A stretch of DNA of 64,000 nt from Merluccius polli (GCA_030340625.1 JAOPHQ010004841.1:57501-121500), one strand, 5' to 3'. Positions 10,561-36,670 are shown, numbered from the stretch's first letter. Notes: a model not told the origin generated them from the letters alone. Translations and numbers: made by a program.

Positions 10561-10650
10561 ACATTTAATTACCTGGTTATTACATAGTAAATACATCTTA
10601 TTACCAGGTCATTAGCTGGTAATTACCGTACTGTAAAAGGAAGGGTTACC

Positions 10651-10658
10651 CAACAATT
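10651..10658. repeat. 8-bp target-site duplication, right copy
   Basis: CAACAATT, identical to 5766-5773, immediately after the element end GGAAGGGTTACC. Confidence 0.85.
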
Positions 10659-11798
10659 TGTTTAGTACTGAATTTGAACATGGGTGTGTGTGTGTGTTCT
10701 GTCTGCCGTGTTGATTTGCGTTTCCATTACTGGTTTAAACGCGCCGGGCTGTGCCTGAGATGGACATTCTCTGGAGTTGGGCCAAAGCGCGCCGACCCGC
10801 CTCCAAGCGGGTTGCGGTGACGATGATAAGTAAACAGCACTGTAGAGGGACGCTGCATTTAAATGTCATCGACTCAAGACATGCACGTCATCAGTTAAAG
10901 ACACACCTTCAAGCGGGTAGCCCTGTTGTCATGGAGATGCAACTCCAAGCAGCGCTGGGCTGACGCGCCAAGATGTCAAACCGAGTCAAACCAGGCCAGC
11001 AGGTGTACGGAAAAACGCCACTGCTCCACCTGCACCTCCCCCACCTCCTCCTCTTCCGTCTCCTCCACCTCCTCCGAGGCTGCCCAAATCGGACCTGCCA
11101 TGGCCTGGATCGACCCATATGGAGCTGCAGGGGACGGAGCTGCTGCCACAGTAGGCGCAGGGAGAGATTACCTCTGATGACCTCTGGTCTCCACGTAGGT
11201 CTCCACACGGAGACCATCCTTAAAGATGAAACTTGTCATGTGAACGTAGTTGACTCTGAAAAGCCTGTTGAGCAAGACGCCCTCAACCGTACCTGCTTAC
11301 TAATGTACCCATGAGAACATTCACTCTCAAGTCGCATTGGATAAAAGCGTCTTCTAAAGAACGACTCAACAGTTACTATTTGTTCGAACCCGTAGGGACA
11401 CTAGGACCCCTGACCTCACACAGCAGCAGGGGTAAGTACTGGATAGATGGGCTTACACACACCAACCCACAGTGGACACACCTGTAGTATCTACGGCAAG
11501 GGGGGGGGGGGGGGGGGGGGCATTTCTATACACAGTGGGCTGCTTTCATTAGCAATGAATAAAACTGTGCTACCTGTTAAATCCACTAGGTGGTGCTCAC
11601 AAACATACGTGGAGGCGGCTGCACCCGTGTGTAGCTCTATACTGGCAGATTATTCGTATGAATGTGTGTAAGAATTGCACGTTATAATAATAAGACCTTT
11701 CATGCTGTTGTGAGGTGAAGCCTTGTTTGCTTAGAGATGGAGCAGCTTGGAGTTTAGTCTCCTCTGCAGCAGAGCTGATCAGGTACACACTGTACACA

Positions 11799-11836
<38 letters not shown>

Positions 11837-12065
11837 ATTGACAAGCTAGCTCCTACATTGTGTACAAGTGACTTTTCACATAAACACAATGGTTTCATCA
11901 CATCTTCCCTCTGTAAGTTATTTATGCTTAGCTACATATGTACATATGTGTGCATTTATGTGTGTCTTTTCAACATGTTTTTCTGTGTGTGTGTGTGCGT
12001 GTGTGCGTGCGCGTGCGTGCGTGCTTGTTGTTTTCAATGCGCGTGCCGTGCGTGCATGTGTGTAG
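10659..12065. other. non-coding stretch between palindrome and USP-like remnant
   Basis: A proline-codon-rich block at about 10980-11150 gives PPPPPPLPSPPPP-like translation in one frame and ends at TAG; I do not recognise a gene. The segment at about 11278-11362 contains TTGGATAAAAGCGTCTTCTA, a tail seen in a very common fish repeat. A G-run lies at 11502-11520 and a (CA)n tract at 11801-11834. A GT/GC-rich stretch runs from about 11984 to 12065, up to the first USP-like exon. Confidence 0.5.
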
Positions 12066-13067
12066 GACGCCCATGAGTTCCTCACCTGCGTCCGGCCGTG
12101 GACACATCACTAGGTGAGTGAACCGACTTAGCTTCATGGATCCATCTTGTCGTCTCTCATCCACATACACTTTGATGCTGCTGTATGTAGATTATGTTGA
12201 TGTTGTTGTTCTGTGTGAGGGTAAAAGCGAGGCGTGTGTTATCCATCTGTGTTGCAGGAGAGCTCTCCGGAGTATGCCTGCCAGCGCGGGGCCAACACAT
12301 CTGGCATACAGACCTGCTTCCTGACCCTGCCTAAGTGATAATCGCTAGAGAGAATTATAATGTAGAGGCGCCAGGGGGTTTCCAACTCCAAGCCAAAATG
12401 TGTTAGAATTCACTCTAACTCGTTTTGGATAGAAAGCGTCAATGAATACATGGTTAGTTGTTTACATGGTTAGCTGCCAATCATCATGATTGGCTGAGCC
12501 GCGTTTGAAGCCGTTGCAAAAATGCTCATACACCTGTGACCGCAATACATCAGTATTACTGCGCCAAACGAATTGAAAGCATGCTTTTCCACTGCGTCTG
12601 TGTGTCGCTGCGTCTGTTTGTTTCTTGGCAACCATTCTGCTAAGAACTACATTGCTTTGGCGGAAGAATGATTATTTGTTTTGAAAAAATGATTGAATTT
12701 TATGTTGCTGCGTGTTTATTTTATGAAACCTTGCCAGGTTTATGTACTAAAACCCCTCTTAAACATGTTTTACTCGTAACTCCATCTGCTATCTACTGCA
12801 TCTCTCTAGTCCGGGCTCCTGCAGTGTTCTGGTCCTCCACCTCCACCGCTACAGGTTCACCCCCACCTGGAGGCTGGAGAAGGTGAAGGATAAAGTCCTC
12901 CTGTCCAGAGACCTATGACTGGGAGTGGGAATCTCTGGGATACGTCCTGTCGCCTTGTCGCTATACTTTCAGTATTATGGACATTAAGTGAATATTTAAG
13001 GACAGGCATGAACATAGAGTATACGTTGATTTTAAGAAATGAGTCGAGAGGTTCTTATTCGCTTTAT

Positions 13068-13137
<70 letters not shown>

Positions 13138-13605
13138 AAGCTAATACGTTACAAGAATGAGAATGTGAAGCAGCATGAAGCACAGTAGCATCATTCTGGG
13201 TAGATTGACAAAGGAATTGATCTTGCACCTGTAACAACCATGTATATCTGCTAGTGAATGCCTATTTTAAGTATTTATATAATTGTTTTGTTTTCTTCCC
13301 CCTTGTTGTTTAGTTGTTAGTTGTTTCTTAGTTTCCTTGTGCACTCTCTTGTGAGCTCTCCACATTTTATTTTACTACTCACATACTTGATTAGCTATGA
13401 TTGTGATGATGATTGTTTGGATGATTGAATGATTTATTATTGGATGATTGATTATTGTATGACTGATGATTGTATGATTGACCGTGTAACAAATACTAAA
13501 TAATTGAACCGTCTCCTCCCAGGGCATTACATCAGCGAGGAGGCCTATCAAGACGGAGAAGCCGGCGACTGGGCGGACCAATCATGGCACTGCTATGATT
13601 GGTCA
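12066..13605 (+). pseudogene. decayed ubiquitin-specific protease, USP37-like
   Basis: Four short blocks in order match the USP peptidase fold of the USP37/USP26/USP29 group. At 12066-12113, after an AG and before GTGAGT, lies DAHEFLTCV, but TAG is read in frame at its end. At 12258-12334 is SSPEYACQR then GANTSGIQT and LTLP, the zinc-ribbon segment, with one expected Cys of CxxC missing. At 12825-12918 is VLVLHLHRYRF, the hallmark box, then a TGA after LLSRDL. At 13523-13605 is HYISEEAYQDG then WHCYDW, the catalytic-His box. Missing are the catalytic Cys box and the stretch between the DAHEF and SSPEY blocks. In-frame stops plus missing exons make this a pseudogene. Known family role: removal of ubiquitin from substrates by a cysteine protease. 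The USP37 subgroup is my best guess. Confidence 0.68.
13071..13135. repeat. (AG)n microsatellite
   Basis: About 65 bp of uninterrupted AG dinucleotides inside the USP-like remnant, between the VLVLHLHRYRF block and the His box. Confidence 0.97.
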
Positions 13606-16600
13606 GTTGCAACCCTGTATGCCCCTCCACCACCTCTCCTCCAATCTGTGCTCTGAATGTGTTCTGCTTTTATGGCAATGTAGAGTTGCTGTGTGGGGGC
13701 CATCAGCGATAGTTGAGGCGTTGGATGGATCCAGCACATCCAACAGCCAAACCCTACACCTGAACCTCCACCCGAGAGATAAAAAAGGCTGCTCCCTGCC
13801 CTCCCCACCATCCGCAGACAGGAGGATGGGAGACCCCAGAGAGCCTGGTTCATCCCAAGGTGTCTTCCTCCCAGAGGGAGTTTTTCCTTGCCACAATCTC
13901 ACAGTGGCTCTGTCCCTAGCTCCAGATCCGTTTGTTGGGGCCCCAAGCTGATGTCGTTATGGTTAGGCCTCATGCTTGCTCTCTGGGAAACTCTCTGGAT
14001 ATAGTTTCCTGTATTCATTCCTTGTACCCTTAATCTGTGAACAAACACATGGACACATTTTGTGTGTGTGTGTTCATGTGTATGTGGGTCCTTGTGTGTC
14101 CGTGTTCAGCTCAGCTGTAACGAACATCGGGGGCCTCCTATGGGTCAAACGGGTGAGTACAACCAGGAAGTTCAACAAAGACAAAGACCAAACATAGAAC
14201 CAAATGCTCTAATAAGACACTCCACTTGGCTGATCATACGAAACGAACACCAGGGGCACAATTTAGCGTATAGGCAGCGTAGAAGTGAAGGAAATAAAAT
14301 ATACATTAGACTGGGTAATCGTTTTTTATTGTGCCATCCATGGCCATTTTCTGATTGTGGATAAGACACTTTTTCATGGCATTACATTCATTAAATCTTG
14401 AACCACTTAGGTGAAAATGGCTTTTCTACCAAGCTTTTCTCCTCATGCATATTTATGACAGCACTGCTGTCCATGCCCTGATAGCTGCCAACTACTCTTC
14501 ATGTACCAGCTACGTTCTCTTATTTAGCGCTGCTGTCCAATTCATGATAACGTTTAAGGTGAGCAATATGCATCTTAGTTGCAAAATATTTGCCTGCTTT
14601 ATTCAAATGATGCCTAAAGAAAACAAGCTATTTGGAAGGACTACCAATGCTGCCAGCTGCTCATGTCGTGTAGCCTCAGTGCTAGTGGGGCTGCTCTAAA
14701 AAGGTCATATCACATCCATCAATTGTGTATTGGCAAATAATAGTGTGATCACAATTACCTGAAGATTGTGTTATTTGCACAGTAGAAGTGAATAGCCTAT
14801 GCATAGCTGAAGTAGACTGAGATTCTCAGAATGCGTCTCCATTCACCCCATGCATTCTACACTGTCTAGCAACTCTGCCCTGGTGCTCAAGTGATTTGGA
14901 GGCCCCAGGCAAAGACTAATGTGAGCCCCTTCTTCATTTTGCGTAACACAATCATAGCTAATGAACAAAAACTATTTGGAGGCAGCTCTCTTCACTTAAA
15001 GCCAAATAACTAAAGGACAGACCCAAATGAGATGGAGCATAAAGACCTGTTGACATACAGACAGATTTACTTGCCTAATGCAGTACAACACTGATGTAAC
15101 CTGAAACTACCCTCGCTGCTGCTGCTGCTGCAGATTCTAGCTCAACCCTGCTCAGTACTCCCAAACACACTGCTGAGCAGGACAGCGCCACTCACTCAAT
15201 TTAACAGCTTACAGCTGATGAAGCACCAGTTACCAGCTGCAACCGCTTTGGCAAAAATCACCTGGTGTACCAACCAGAGCAGTTTCAACCGATGATTTAA
15301 CTTTAACAGTCGCTAATTTGATGAGCCCACATTTGTTATGTTGGCTCTAGGCCCATAACAAAAAGGGGAGACCACGCATGAAGAAAGAATTAAGTTATAG
15401 GAATTTATTTCATCATCAAAAAGAATAGGAAGGATCCAATAAGGTGTTTTTCTAAGCCTTAAGGTGGCAGGCCAGAACATAAATGGAGGCATAAATCCAA
15501 TGGATATTTTTAATTGCACTCTTAGTTTAGTTTGTATTTTACATACGTTTGTAGGGTAAAGTCCAAAGCACACAGTCTTGTCGGGACAGATGCAATATGT
15601 TGAATGAATTTCTGCATTCGAAAATAGTCATATTTGAAGCAAGCAAAAAGCTCATGATTCACACTGTTTTGCTCCGTTAAAACAAGTGGTGATTCAAGAC
15701 CTCTCCGTGTCGGGGGCCTACATCACCCTGCCAGGGTTTATTTTGCAATAATGACTAGCACGGGGCATTACTGGAATGGGACACTACTTCCGTTAGGAAG
15801 AATATAACTAATATTGGATATTATATTATATTATTAGATTATCAAGATTAATTAACCTAACCAACTTAATCTATCTGAAGTCAAAGTTCTTGTCCAAAAT
15901 CAGTGATTCTACGATCCATCAACCATGAGCACTTCCTCCTTTGATTACAATGAAATGTATTGACACAAATAATAGGGACGTGATTAACATAAATGATGGG
16001 AATAAACAAATACAAAACAAAACACACCAAACTTAATAGGGAAACTCTGGACCAGAGAATTAAATGCAAGTCTACTAAACAACTTGATTGCTGTATCAAA
16101 CTCTAAATAGACAATTTCCCTAACCTATGAAACTTAGAGACAAGGAATGACTTACTTAATGTTTACTTGGGAGCGCTTTCGGTGATGGTTTGGTCATGTG
16201 CCCTGGAGATTTTCTGACTAAAGTAGTTCTCAGGGTCTCCTTTGTACTCTCCAGCCCCAGTATAGGATACTCTTGTGTCTTTACACACGCCTTGCTGCGG
16301 AGGAACTTAGGAACACTTCAATTCTCACTCGTCTTGAAAAAGACGACTTGGAAAGCGTGGGGTCTCAGAAAAATACTTTCTCCAGAAAGCATAAAAGCAT
16401 GAAAGCAAATGAGCCTCTGCTTTGGTCAGTGCAAGATCAAATCTGTTTGGGAACAGCAAGATGTGGGTGAGGTCCAGGTCGGTCATTGATTCTGGATCAA
16501 AATGTGTAATCCAAAGCAGTGGTACGGCTGCAATATATTTAAAGGAAAAAGTAAACAGGAAAACAAAATAATAGATTGAATGGAAATAGATATTGATTCA

Positions 16601-19440
16601 GACAGAATTTAGAAAATACTGAATAGTGCAGTACTGAAAAGCCCACTGTCAAGGGAGTTATTTGAGTCAGCATTTACTTGTTATTGAATGCATTAGTGTT
16701 TGCCTGTGTGTCTAGGCTGCCGCTACAAGACTGCCAACGTGAACGCTATCCTGTGGGAGGCACGCATACATGTTTAGTCACGGTTTAGGCTTAGAATGAA
16801 AGTAGAATATAGGCCTAGAATGGAAATATAATACACGTTATTTTTTCAAGTTGATTTTTTCGTTGATTTGGAAAATATAGATATTTAATTTGGAGTGACA
16901 AGAAAGGAAAAATGTTTTATACATTTAAAAAGAACACAAATTCACAAGGCCCTTTGGTGGACGAGGCCCCAAGCAATTGCCTACTTATGCCTTATGGTAA
17001 AACTGCCTATGGCTCTGATAAAACCAATCCAAAAAGACCAAAACCATAAGGGACAAAACCAAGATGATCTGAAACCAAGGAACCAAACCAAAAGCCAACC
17101 TGCATGCGTGGGAAAAGAGAGACCAACTGGCCGATTTGGTACACCTCATAGTACCTACACCAACAGCACATCAACTGGTCGTCACAAATAGACCTGGTGT
17201 CCCCGGGTGACGCATGAATGTCATTAGTTGCCCTATTTTATTGTATGTGTATGGATGGATGTTTGTATGTATATTTTGCAGGCTTTTGTATGTGGCCATG
17301 AAATAGTATTTGTGGAATTGTATTCTGATATGAAGTATGATTTTGCCATAACAGTGTTCTAAGACATCCGATCACTGTTGAATTTAGCTGTTTGCTGTAA
17401 AAGGCAGCTAGTTTATTCAACACATTTTTGCTATCATTCACAAAGTCAAATCTCGTTAGCTACACACAGCTAGTTAGATCCTCAGCAACCAGCTAACGGA
17501 TTAGTTTACAGAGACTGGAGACTTAAGTTTATTGTGCAGGAAAGCCAGAGGAAGATTGATGTAGTCATAGTTACTGCGACCATCCATAAAACGTTCCTGG
17601 TAGACCTTGATTGTGTGTAGGAGGCACATGCTTCATGCCGCACTCCTCTGGCCATTCGAACCCAATCCACTCGTTTGATAAGATCCCAAAAAGGCCTCCA
17701 CCGCAAAGAAAGAATAAGCAGGTAAAGCATAGCGCCTTGCATCCAGTCCTGCATAGTCTCAGCCATGGATATTTGGTCTGCAGTGGCATCCAGTGCAAAA
17801 ACGGCATCCACTGTTATTTTGAGAGAGAGAGAGACACAGACAGACAGAGTGACAGTCAGACAGACAGAGAGAAAGAAAGACAGAGGGAGCGAGTCAGGTT
17901 AAATGAATGACAGCAAGAATTGGAAGGGGGTGTGGGTAGGGGGAGAGGTGTTAGAGAGCTAAGCAGATGTGACACTTCCAAAAGCATTCATGGGAAGAAA
18001 AATAAATCTGTCCATCCTCATAGAGACAGTGCAGGTGAAGTCAATGGCGAGGATCAGCCTGGGCTGCAAAGCCTCCGCGTCTTGAGGCTCCTTCTCTCTT
18101 ACCTTCTTTTGCAAATTGCGCGGGATAAACACAAGATTTTAGGCCTCGAAATGTCTCCCCCCGTTTTCTCTGCCTCTTTCGTCTCAGCACTGCCATCTGC
18201 CCCCTTTGTTTGCCCTGGAGTGTGGGTTTCCGTGTTCAGGAAAGGCAAAAAGGTCCACACACCCGGACCGGATGCAAGGGAAGGAGCGCTCTGAACTGAA
18301 CGCATGCCACCTGCCCAGGGAAGTAATTCTCCTCCTTTACGAGCCGGTTGATATTCAGCTCACAGGCCATCCGTTCTGTCAATGACAAGAGGAGGAGCGG
18401 GGACAACCTTGCAACCCCCCAACACTAATAACAAAGTAATGGTTAGAGATAGATCACGTCGGGCGTTGATAGAGTGGGGCTACGCGGCCACCCGTAAGTG
18501 TTTATGGCAGCCAATATTTGCCTTTGTTTCGAGGGGCCGGTGCACACTCGGCTACACCTGGGGTCGATGGTAATAGTTTTCAGTTCGATGGCCGCCGCCG
18601 CCGTGTGACAAATGACCTGGTTTTCTGTCATTTGCTCAAAAGAGCGTCGGCCATGCGGGTAATTTACACTATCTGTTCAAAAGACTGGACATCGGGGGGC
18701 AGGGTGTGTGTGTGTGTGTGTGTGCGTATCGTGACGACTCCAAGCATGCATATATCACTCATTCACTCGTGTGTGTGTGTGTGTGTGTGCGTGTGTGTGT
18801 GTGACCCCAAATCTCTGACCTGATGCCTCCACTCAGCCCAGTGACAGCTTCATCAGCTTGCCTGGTAGCCTACCAGTTTGGTGAGCTCAGTGAATCAAGA
18901 GTCGACAGATGCCATAACATATTGGCCTACCACGCCGAGATATGCACTCTGCGTTTTTCATGTTGGTATATCACTGAAGAAGTGGTTTTTTTTTTCAATC
19001 AATAAAAGTTTAACAACTGCGAAACCCAGCTCGAATTATAGCCTACCCACATTTTACCTTCTTTATTTTGTATCGACCAATGACGTTGATCGCCACTAAG
19101 CGGCAGTAGAGAGCTTAGAATAAAAACAGAAATAATGTGTGGCTTAAATTAAAAACACTAAACGACTCCCTTGTAATGTAGCACCGTAGATTATTATTAC
19201 ACGCATATCAAATTCAATGAAGCGAACGTGAAAATTCACAATTTACAGCAGGACGACCTGACGTCATAGCACCCCCCTTCAGAGCACCGCTACTACTATC
19301 CAAAACACATGAAAGCCACTAATATATAAATAATAATATTAATAAAATTTAAAGCAGGCCTACATTCACCCCCTCCCCCCCCCCCCCCCCCCCCTATAGG
19401 CAGACACGGGCTCGGGTCTCCACGTCCATCAAACAAGCCT
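13606..19440. other. non-coding interval upstream of khdrbs1
   Basis: No host gene recognised. The block at about 13830-13930 with TCCCAGAGGGAGTTTTTCCT matches a very widespread fish interspersed repeat. Dinucleotide runs occur at 18704-18727 and 18770-18805, and purine-rich repeats at 17820-17900. The segment 18480-18680 has balanced base composition and no repeats and could hold regulatory sequence. Reading frames here are short and have no recognisable protein content. Confidence 0.5.
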
Positions 19441-19812
19441 ACACTTTTGCTCCCCATCGGAATCCATCGGAGGAGGAGGAGGAGGAGAAGGAGGAGGCGG
19501 CGCGCGACAGCGGGGGCTCCTTCTGAGCTCACTTCCGCCCTCCCTCAAAGCCCACGCGCTCGCCGCTTTTGTCCTTCCATTTCCAGCGCGCGGCAGCGAA
19601 GAGGGAGCCCGCCTAGCGAGAGGAGGACCGCCGCCAGGGATCCGCACGTCAAGCCGCACACCGCCGGTCGGATAAACTGGACTACTTTACTTTTTTGTTG
19701 TTGTTGTCTTTTCTATTTTATTCGGGGGGTTCATTTTTTAACGCGTTTTTTTTTTTTTTGCTTTCCCTTTTTGCACGGAACCCGCGGGACAGAAAACTGA
19801 TAATAACTCAAA
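19441..19812 (+). promoter_or_regulatory. khdrbs1: putative khdrbs1 promoter / 5' UTR
   Basis: A GC-rich stretch (CpG-dense from about 19495 to 19680) directly precedes the start codon of khdrbs1. It contains GGAGGAGGAGG and CGCGCG runs and then a T-rich leader with TTGTTGTTG. No TATA box is evident. TAA at 19804-19806 lies in frame nine bases before the ATG, so translation must begin at 19813. The transcription start itself cannot be placed from sequence alone. Confidence 0.6.
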
Positions 19813-33256
<13,444 letters not shown>

Positions 33257-33972
33257 GGCCCGGACTCTGGCCCTCGCCCCACCGTAAACAGCGTTGCCCC
33301 TCCCCCTTTCCTATAACCCAACCACCACCTGACTGTACACCCCGAGGCAGCTGTCGCCTTTAAGCAGCCCCGACAAAAGTAATTGTTCCCTTTTTAAATC
33401 TTCAGTTTGATCTCTCGCTCTTTTTTTTCTTTTGTTTTCGTTCTACCCTGGTCACTACTGGATTTTTTTTCTCCCCTAACAAGATGAGCGAAAATGAGGA
33501 ACTGGTTTTGAGATTTTGACAGCGAAGCAGTCCTTTCTGCCACCTTTCCCCCACTCCCCTAATTGTACCTACCTACCACCCCCCCCCCCCCCAACCTTCC
33601 CGTCCCGAGAGCGTGACAATTAGTGAACTTTCAACCTCTCTCTGTCTCCTTTTCAACGCTTTATTTCAGCCTTTGTTTTTACTGTATTTAGTTCCTCCTT
33701 TCTCTTGGCTCAACTTCACCTTGCTTGGCTTTTTATTTCATCGTTGATCGTTTTTGTTTTTATTATTATTATTATTTCAAACACAGTATTGAAGTAGTAC
33801 TTTTTTTAGTGAAGTTTTAGTGGTTCCTAATCTACTTGTTAGTGTAAAAAGGAAACCATTTTAATTGTTTTTCTAAAAAAAAAAGAAAGAAAAAAAGAAA
33901 AATCTGTCAGAGTTCGTTGCAGATTCCCATTTAGGCTACATTTCAAAATTCTGTTTTTTTTAAATACAGCCA

Positions 33973-33978
33973 AATAAA
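33973..33978 (+). terminator. khdrbs1: poly(A) signal candidate 1 of khdrbs1
   Basis: AATAAA within CCAAATAAAAGACC, about 720 nt after the stop codon. Two other canonical signals lie further downstream at 34019-34024 and 34611-34616. Confidence 0.45.
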
Positions 33979-34018
33979 AGACCTCTTTAAACTTCAATGA
34001 TGTAATGTAGACTCAAAA

Positions 34019-34024
34019 AATAAA
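34019..34024 (+). terminator. khdrbs1: poly(A) signal candidate 2 of khdrbs1
   Basis: AATAAA in the context CAAAAAATAAATTAAAG, 46 bp after candidate 1. Confidence 0.35.
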
Positions 34025-34610
34025 TTAAAGTCAAAAGACCTGTTAATGGCATTCAATTCAATCCATTCTTGATAATTACCATTTGATTTTAAATAGCTTT
34101 AAACAAAATGATGGCCATTTAGATGCAGGCAGCAATATTTTGTCATTGTAGAGTTTTGAAATATAGCCCTAATTGACACTGTAGAGATTGACTGTCCTGA
34201 TATCCTTAATTTGCTTGTGGTTAAAAGTTAATTCCAAGCCGCTGAAGACAAAATGTTAATGTATAAATGATAATTATTGATATAATTTTGGAGGCCAAGA
34301 GATTGGCCCTCTGTTATGCTAATAATATCCAGGTCTTCGCTGTGCGGTTCTGATCTTTCTATAAACTGCATGCATGAACAACACAAAGGAGCATTGGGAC
34401 ATAATATCTCCACATGGGTCTTCTCTTTCACCAGAGAAGGGATCCTGCAGCTTAAATGAAACTATTGTACATATTTTAAAACATCCAAACTGTACTTATG
34501 CCAGTAATATCTGTACCCTCTCCATTAAACAAAATGCATTATGCTACATGTGTAAGCTTGCCTAAATAGGTAACTAAATCTGTCCAAAAGATGTTTTGCA
34601 GCAGTTTGTC

Positions 34611-34616
34611 AATAAA
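34611..34616 (+). terminator. khdrbs1: poly(A) signal candidate 3 of khdrbs1
   Basis: AATAAA in GTCAATAAAGCTTAG, followed by T-rich and then GGTTCTTTTGTTTTATTG sequence, a reasonable downstream U/GU-rich element. This is the best-formed of the three signals. Confidence 0.5.
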
Positions 34617-36075
34617 GCTTAGTTTTTTTTTAAATGAAACTTAGCTTGGTTCTTTTGTTTTATTGTCATCGTAAAAAATTGACCTTTCTTTAAATAACCT
34701 TTAACAGTCAAACTTAGCTATTTTGATTTTGTTTTATTGCTTATTTCCAAAAAAACGAAACAGCATTTTTTTTATAAACCTAAATGAATGTATTGGGACG
34801 TCTGCGAACTTTAACCCTTACAAAATGATGTCTGGATTTATTATCAAAAAAAGCACAACTTACTCTCTCTCTTCTCTTTCTATACTTTTTTAAAAAGGAG
34901 CCAGAGGTAAGACCTCTATAATAACCTGGATAGCTTCCTAATGTGTAGAATGTTCTAAAGCATTGAATGCCTGGGTATGTATAAGACTTTTTTCCAATCC
35001 TACCTCACATGTGGTCGTTAACCATTAACAGAGAACTGCCTTGGTAACGCGCACCTGGAAACCTAACTGGCTACCGAACTACCGAACTACCATTCAAGGT
35101 GTTAGGCTTCATTGTTACAATTGCCGCTGGCGCGATGGCTACTTTCTTAGTAGGGATTAATGGCAATGCAATGGAGAGGATGGTTTTAACCTAGAACACG
35201 CCACCATAAAGGTAACCCTAACCCTAAATGTTAATTTGTTAAGTGTGTTCATCCATTGACATAAACTTGCTTGTATAAATGCGTGCCAATTTTTCTTAAA
35301 CTTTAACGATAGTCAAGACAAACATAACAAAAGTATCAACATAAAAGTAAGAGTAAATTAAAAACGCCCGACAATGTAACTTACAAATATCATATAGTAG
35401 TGGATTTTATGTAATAAAAATAAACCTGTCTACTAACAAAAACAGAGATTAGTGTTAAATAACTGTATATGGTCAAATTGTCGACATGTTCTGCACAGTT
35501 GCCATAGCTTTCACTTTGCAATATTGCTATAAAGGTTGCACCATGTAATACGTATACATATTTTTTTTTTTATAAAAGGTAGTTTCTATACCTATGCCAT
35601 TCAAATAAATCAAATACAAAACAGGAGTTGCATGTCTACCATACTCTCACCTGTAGATAATGCATGACTCAGATATCTTGTCTTTTCCCCCCTTTTTGTG
35701 TTCCCATATGAAATTGGGTATTTATATATTGTTTTCTTTCCTTCCTCCTTTCCCAGGCCTATAGCGCATGGGTTGCCATGGTACCCCAACACCACCCCCA
35801 GGCTGGGCTGGTCTGCTGGAGTGACACGGGGAGGCGACATGTGACAAAAAGAAGGCTCCTAGGTATGTGTCATTGCTCTTTCATAAATGCTCGCTCTTAT
35901 GGTCTTGAACACGTTCATATCCAGTGTGTCCCTAGACCCCAGTGTTGGCGAAACTTCCCGGGAATATAATAATAATATAGTCATATATTTTATATGGACT
36001 CCAATCTGCACTGGAGTGGGGAATACTTTGACTTCCTTTGACCTCAGAGTTTCTGTGTTTAGTTCAGGGCAGAGG

Positions 36076-36361
36076 TAATCTCTATTAACAGATATCTGCA
36101 TATGAATGCAGAATCTGTAGGCAACAGGTCAAGATTTTGGTATCGGAAGTGTTCTGATTTCCGTCGTAGTCTGTTTGTAGTCCGAGTGGTATTGACCATC
36201 ATGTTTGAGCGTGCTTTGGTTGCATGCAGCTAAACAGTCCATGTGGAGAGCAAAAGAGGCGGACGCATTGGGATGAAATGCAATCTCGGAACCCATCAGC
36301 TTTTTATTAGCATTCTTTTGTTATCTGCATTCATATGCAGATATCCGTTTTATAGAGATTA
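36076..36361. mobile_element. inverted-repeat MITE, about 286 bp
   Basis: TAATCTCTATTAACAGATAT plus CTGCATATGAATGCAGA at the left is repeated in reverse complement at the right end (TCTGCATTCATATGCAGATA, then ...TATAGAGATTA), an imperfect stem of about 37 bp. No coding frame. Confidence 0.6.
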
Positions 36362-36451
36362 GTTGAATTGTCGTCTTGACCTAAAACACCATACAAAAAT
36401 GATCGATGTTTGTGTATTGTGTGGAGAAACCGCTGCAAATAAATGTATCAT

Positions 36452-36670
36452 TGTCAACGCCTTCGCAAGACAGCAAAAGACTGCAAAGTACTGTGACACA
36501 GACACACACAAACACACAAGTTGCTAATCGGACTGTAAACAATGACCAACGCACGGAAGAGGAAGTCGTTATCCGGATATCCGCTGGCTACACCGTAACC
36601 CCAGAATCATCGGCCCTTGCTCCCAGAGGTTTGATCGTCGTCAGACCGATAGCCGATGGGTTCAGAGATT
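36452..36670 (+). repeat. dispersed repeat fragment, copy 1
   Basis: About 220 bp similar to 58305-58518. Shared words include CAAGACAGCAAAAGAC, CAAGTTGCTAATC, CGCACGGAAGA, ATCCGGATATCCGCTGGCTA and TAGCCGATGGGTTC. It gives an open frame here but not in the other copy. Family unknown. Confidence 0.65.

Larger units (their letters stand above)
5774..10650. mobile_element. giant fold-back (palindromic) DNA transposon, 4877 bp
   Basis: The whole segment is one inverted repeat. It starts GGTAACCCTTCCTTTTACAG and ends with the exact reverse complement, flanked by CAACAATT on both sides. The symmetry axis is at about 8735 (ATGGT/T/ACCAT), with essentially no spacer. Each arm runs from the end through a mirrored array of seven 91-bp satellite units, an AT-rich joint, about three copies of a 193-bp module, and an inner 0.5-0.6 kb segment. 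The left arm is longer because two younger elements are nested in it (6745-7345 and 7784-8106) and because about 118 bp (roughly 8522-8639) is absent from the right arm. No transposase frame is visible, so it is non-autonomous. An 8-bp duplication occurs in hAT, P, Merlin and Zisupton superfamilies, but the GGTAACC end does not let me choose. Long arms with internal tandem repeats recall fold-back elements. Confidence 0.85.
33257..34640 (+). other. khdrbs1: khdrbs1 3' UTR (extent uncertain)
   Basis: Sequence after the stop is T-rich and unspliced-looking, with long runs such as TTTTTTTTCTTTTG and TTTTTATTATTATTATT and several ATTTA-like words. Three candidate cleavage signals are listed separately. 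There is no coding sequence. The real end depends on which signal is used. Confidence 0.6.

Noticed and set aside
10909..11314. Proline/arginine-rich frames on both strands near 11000
   Set aside because: CT-rich low-complexity DNA keeps several frames open; the proline-rich reading ends at TAG and has no identified partner exons.
35745..35865. Exon-like segment after TTTCCCAG with a GTATGT donor at about 35862, downstream of khdrbs1
   Set aside because: The peptide has no similarity to KHDRBS C termini, and the main gene already ends at a conserved tail. GGTTGCCATGGTACC inside it might be an RFX-type site instead, but that is not supportable.
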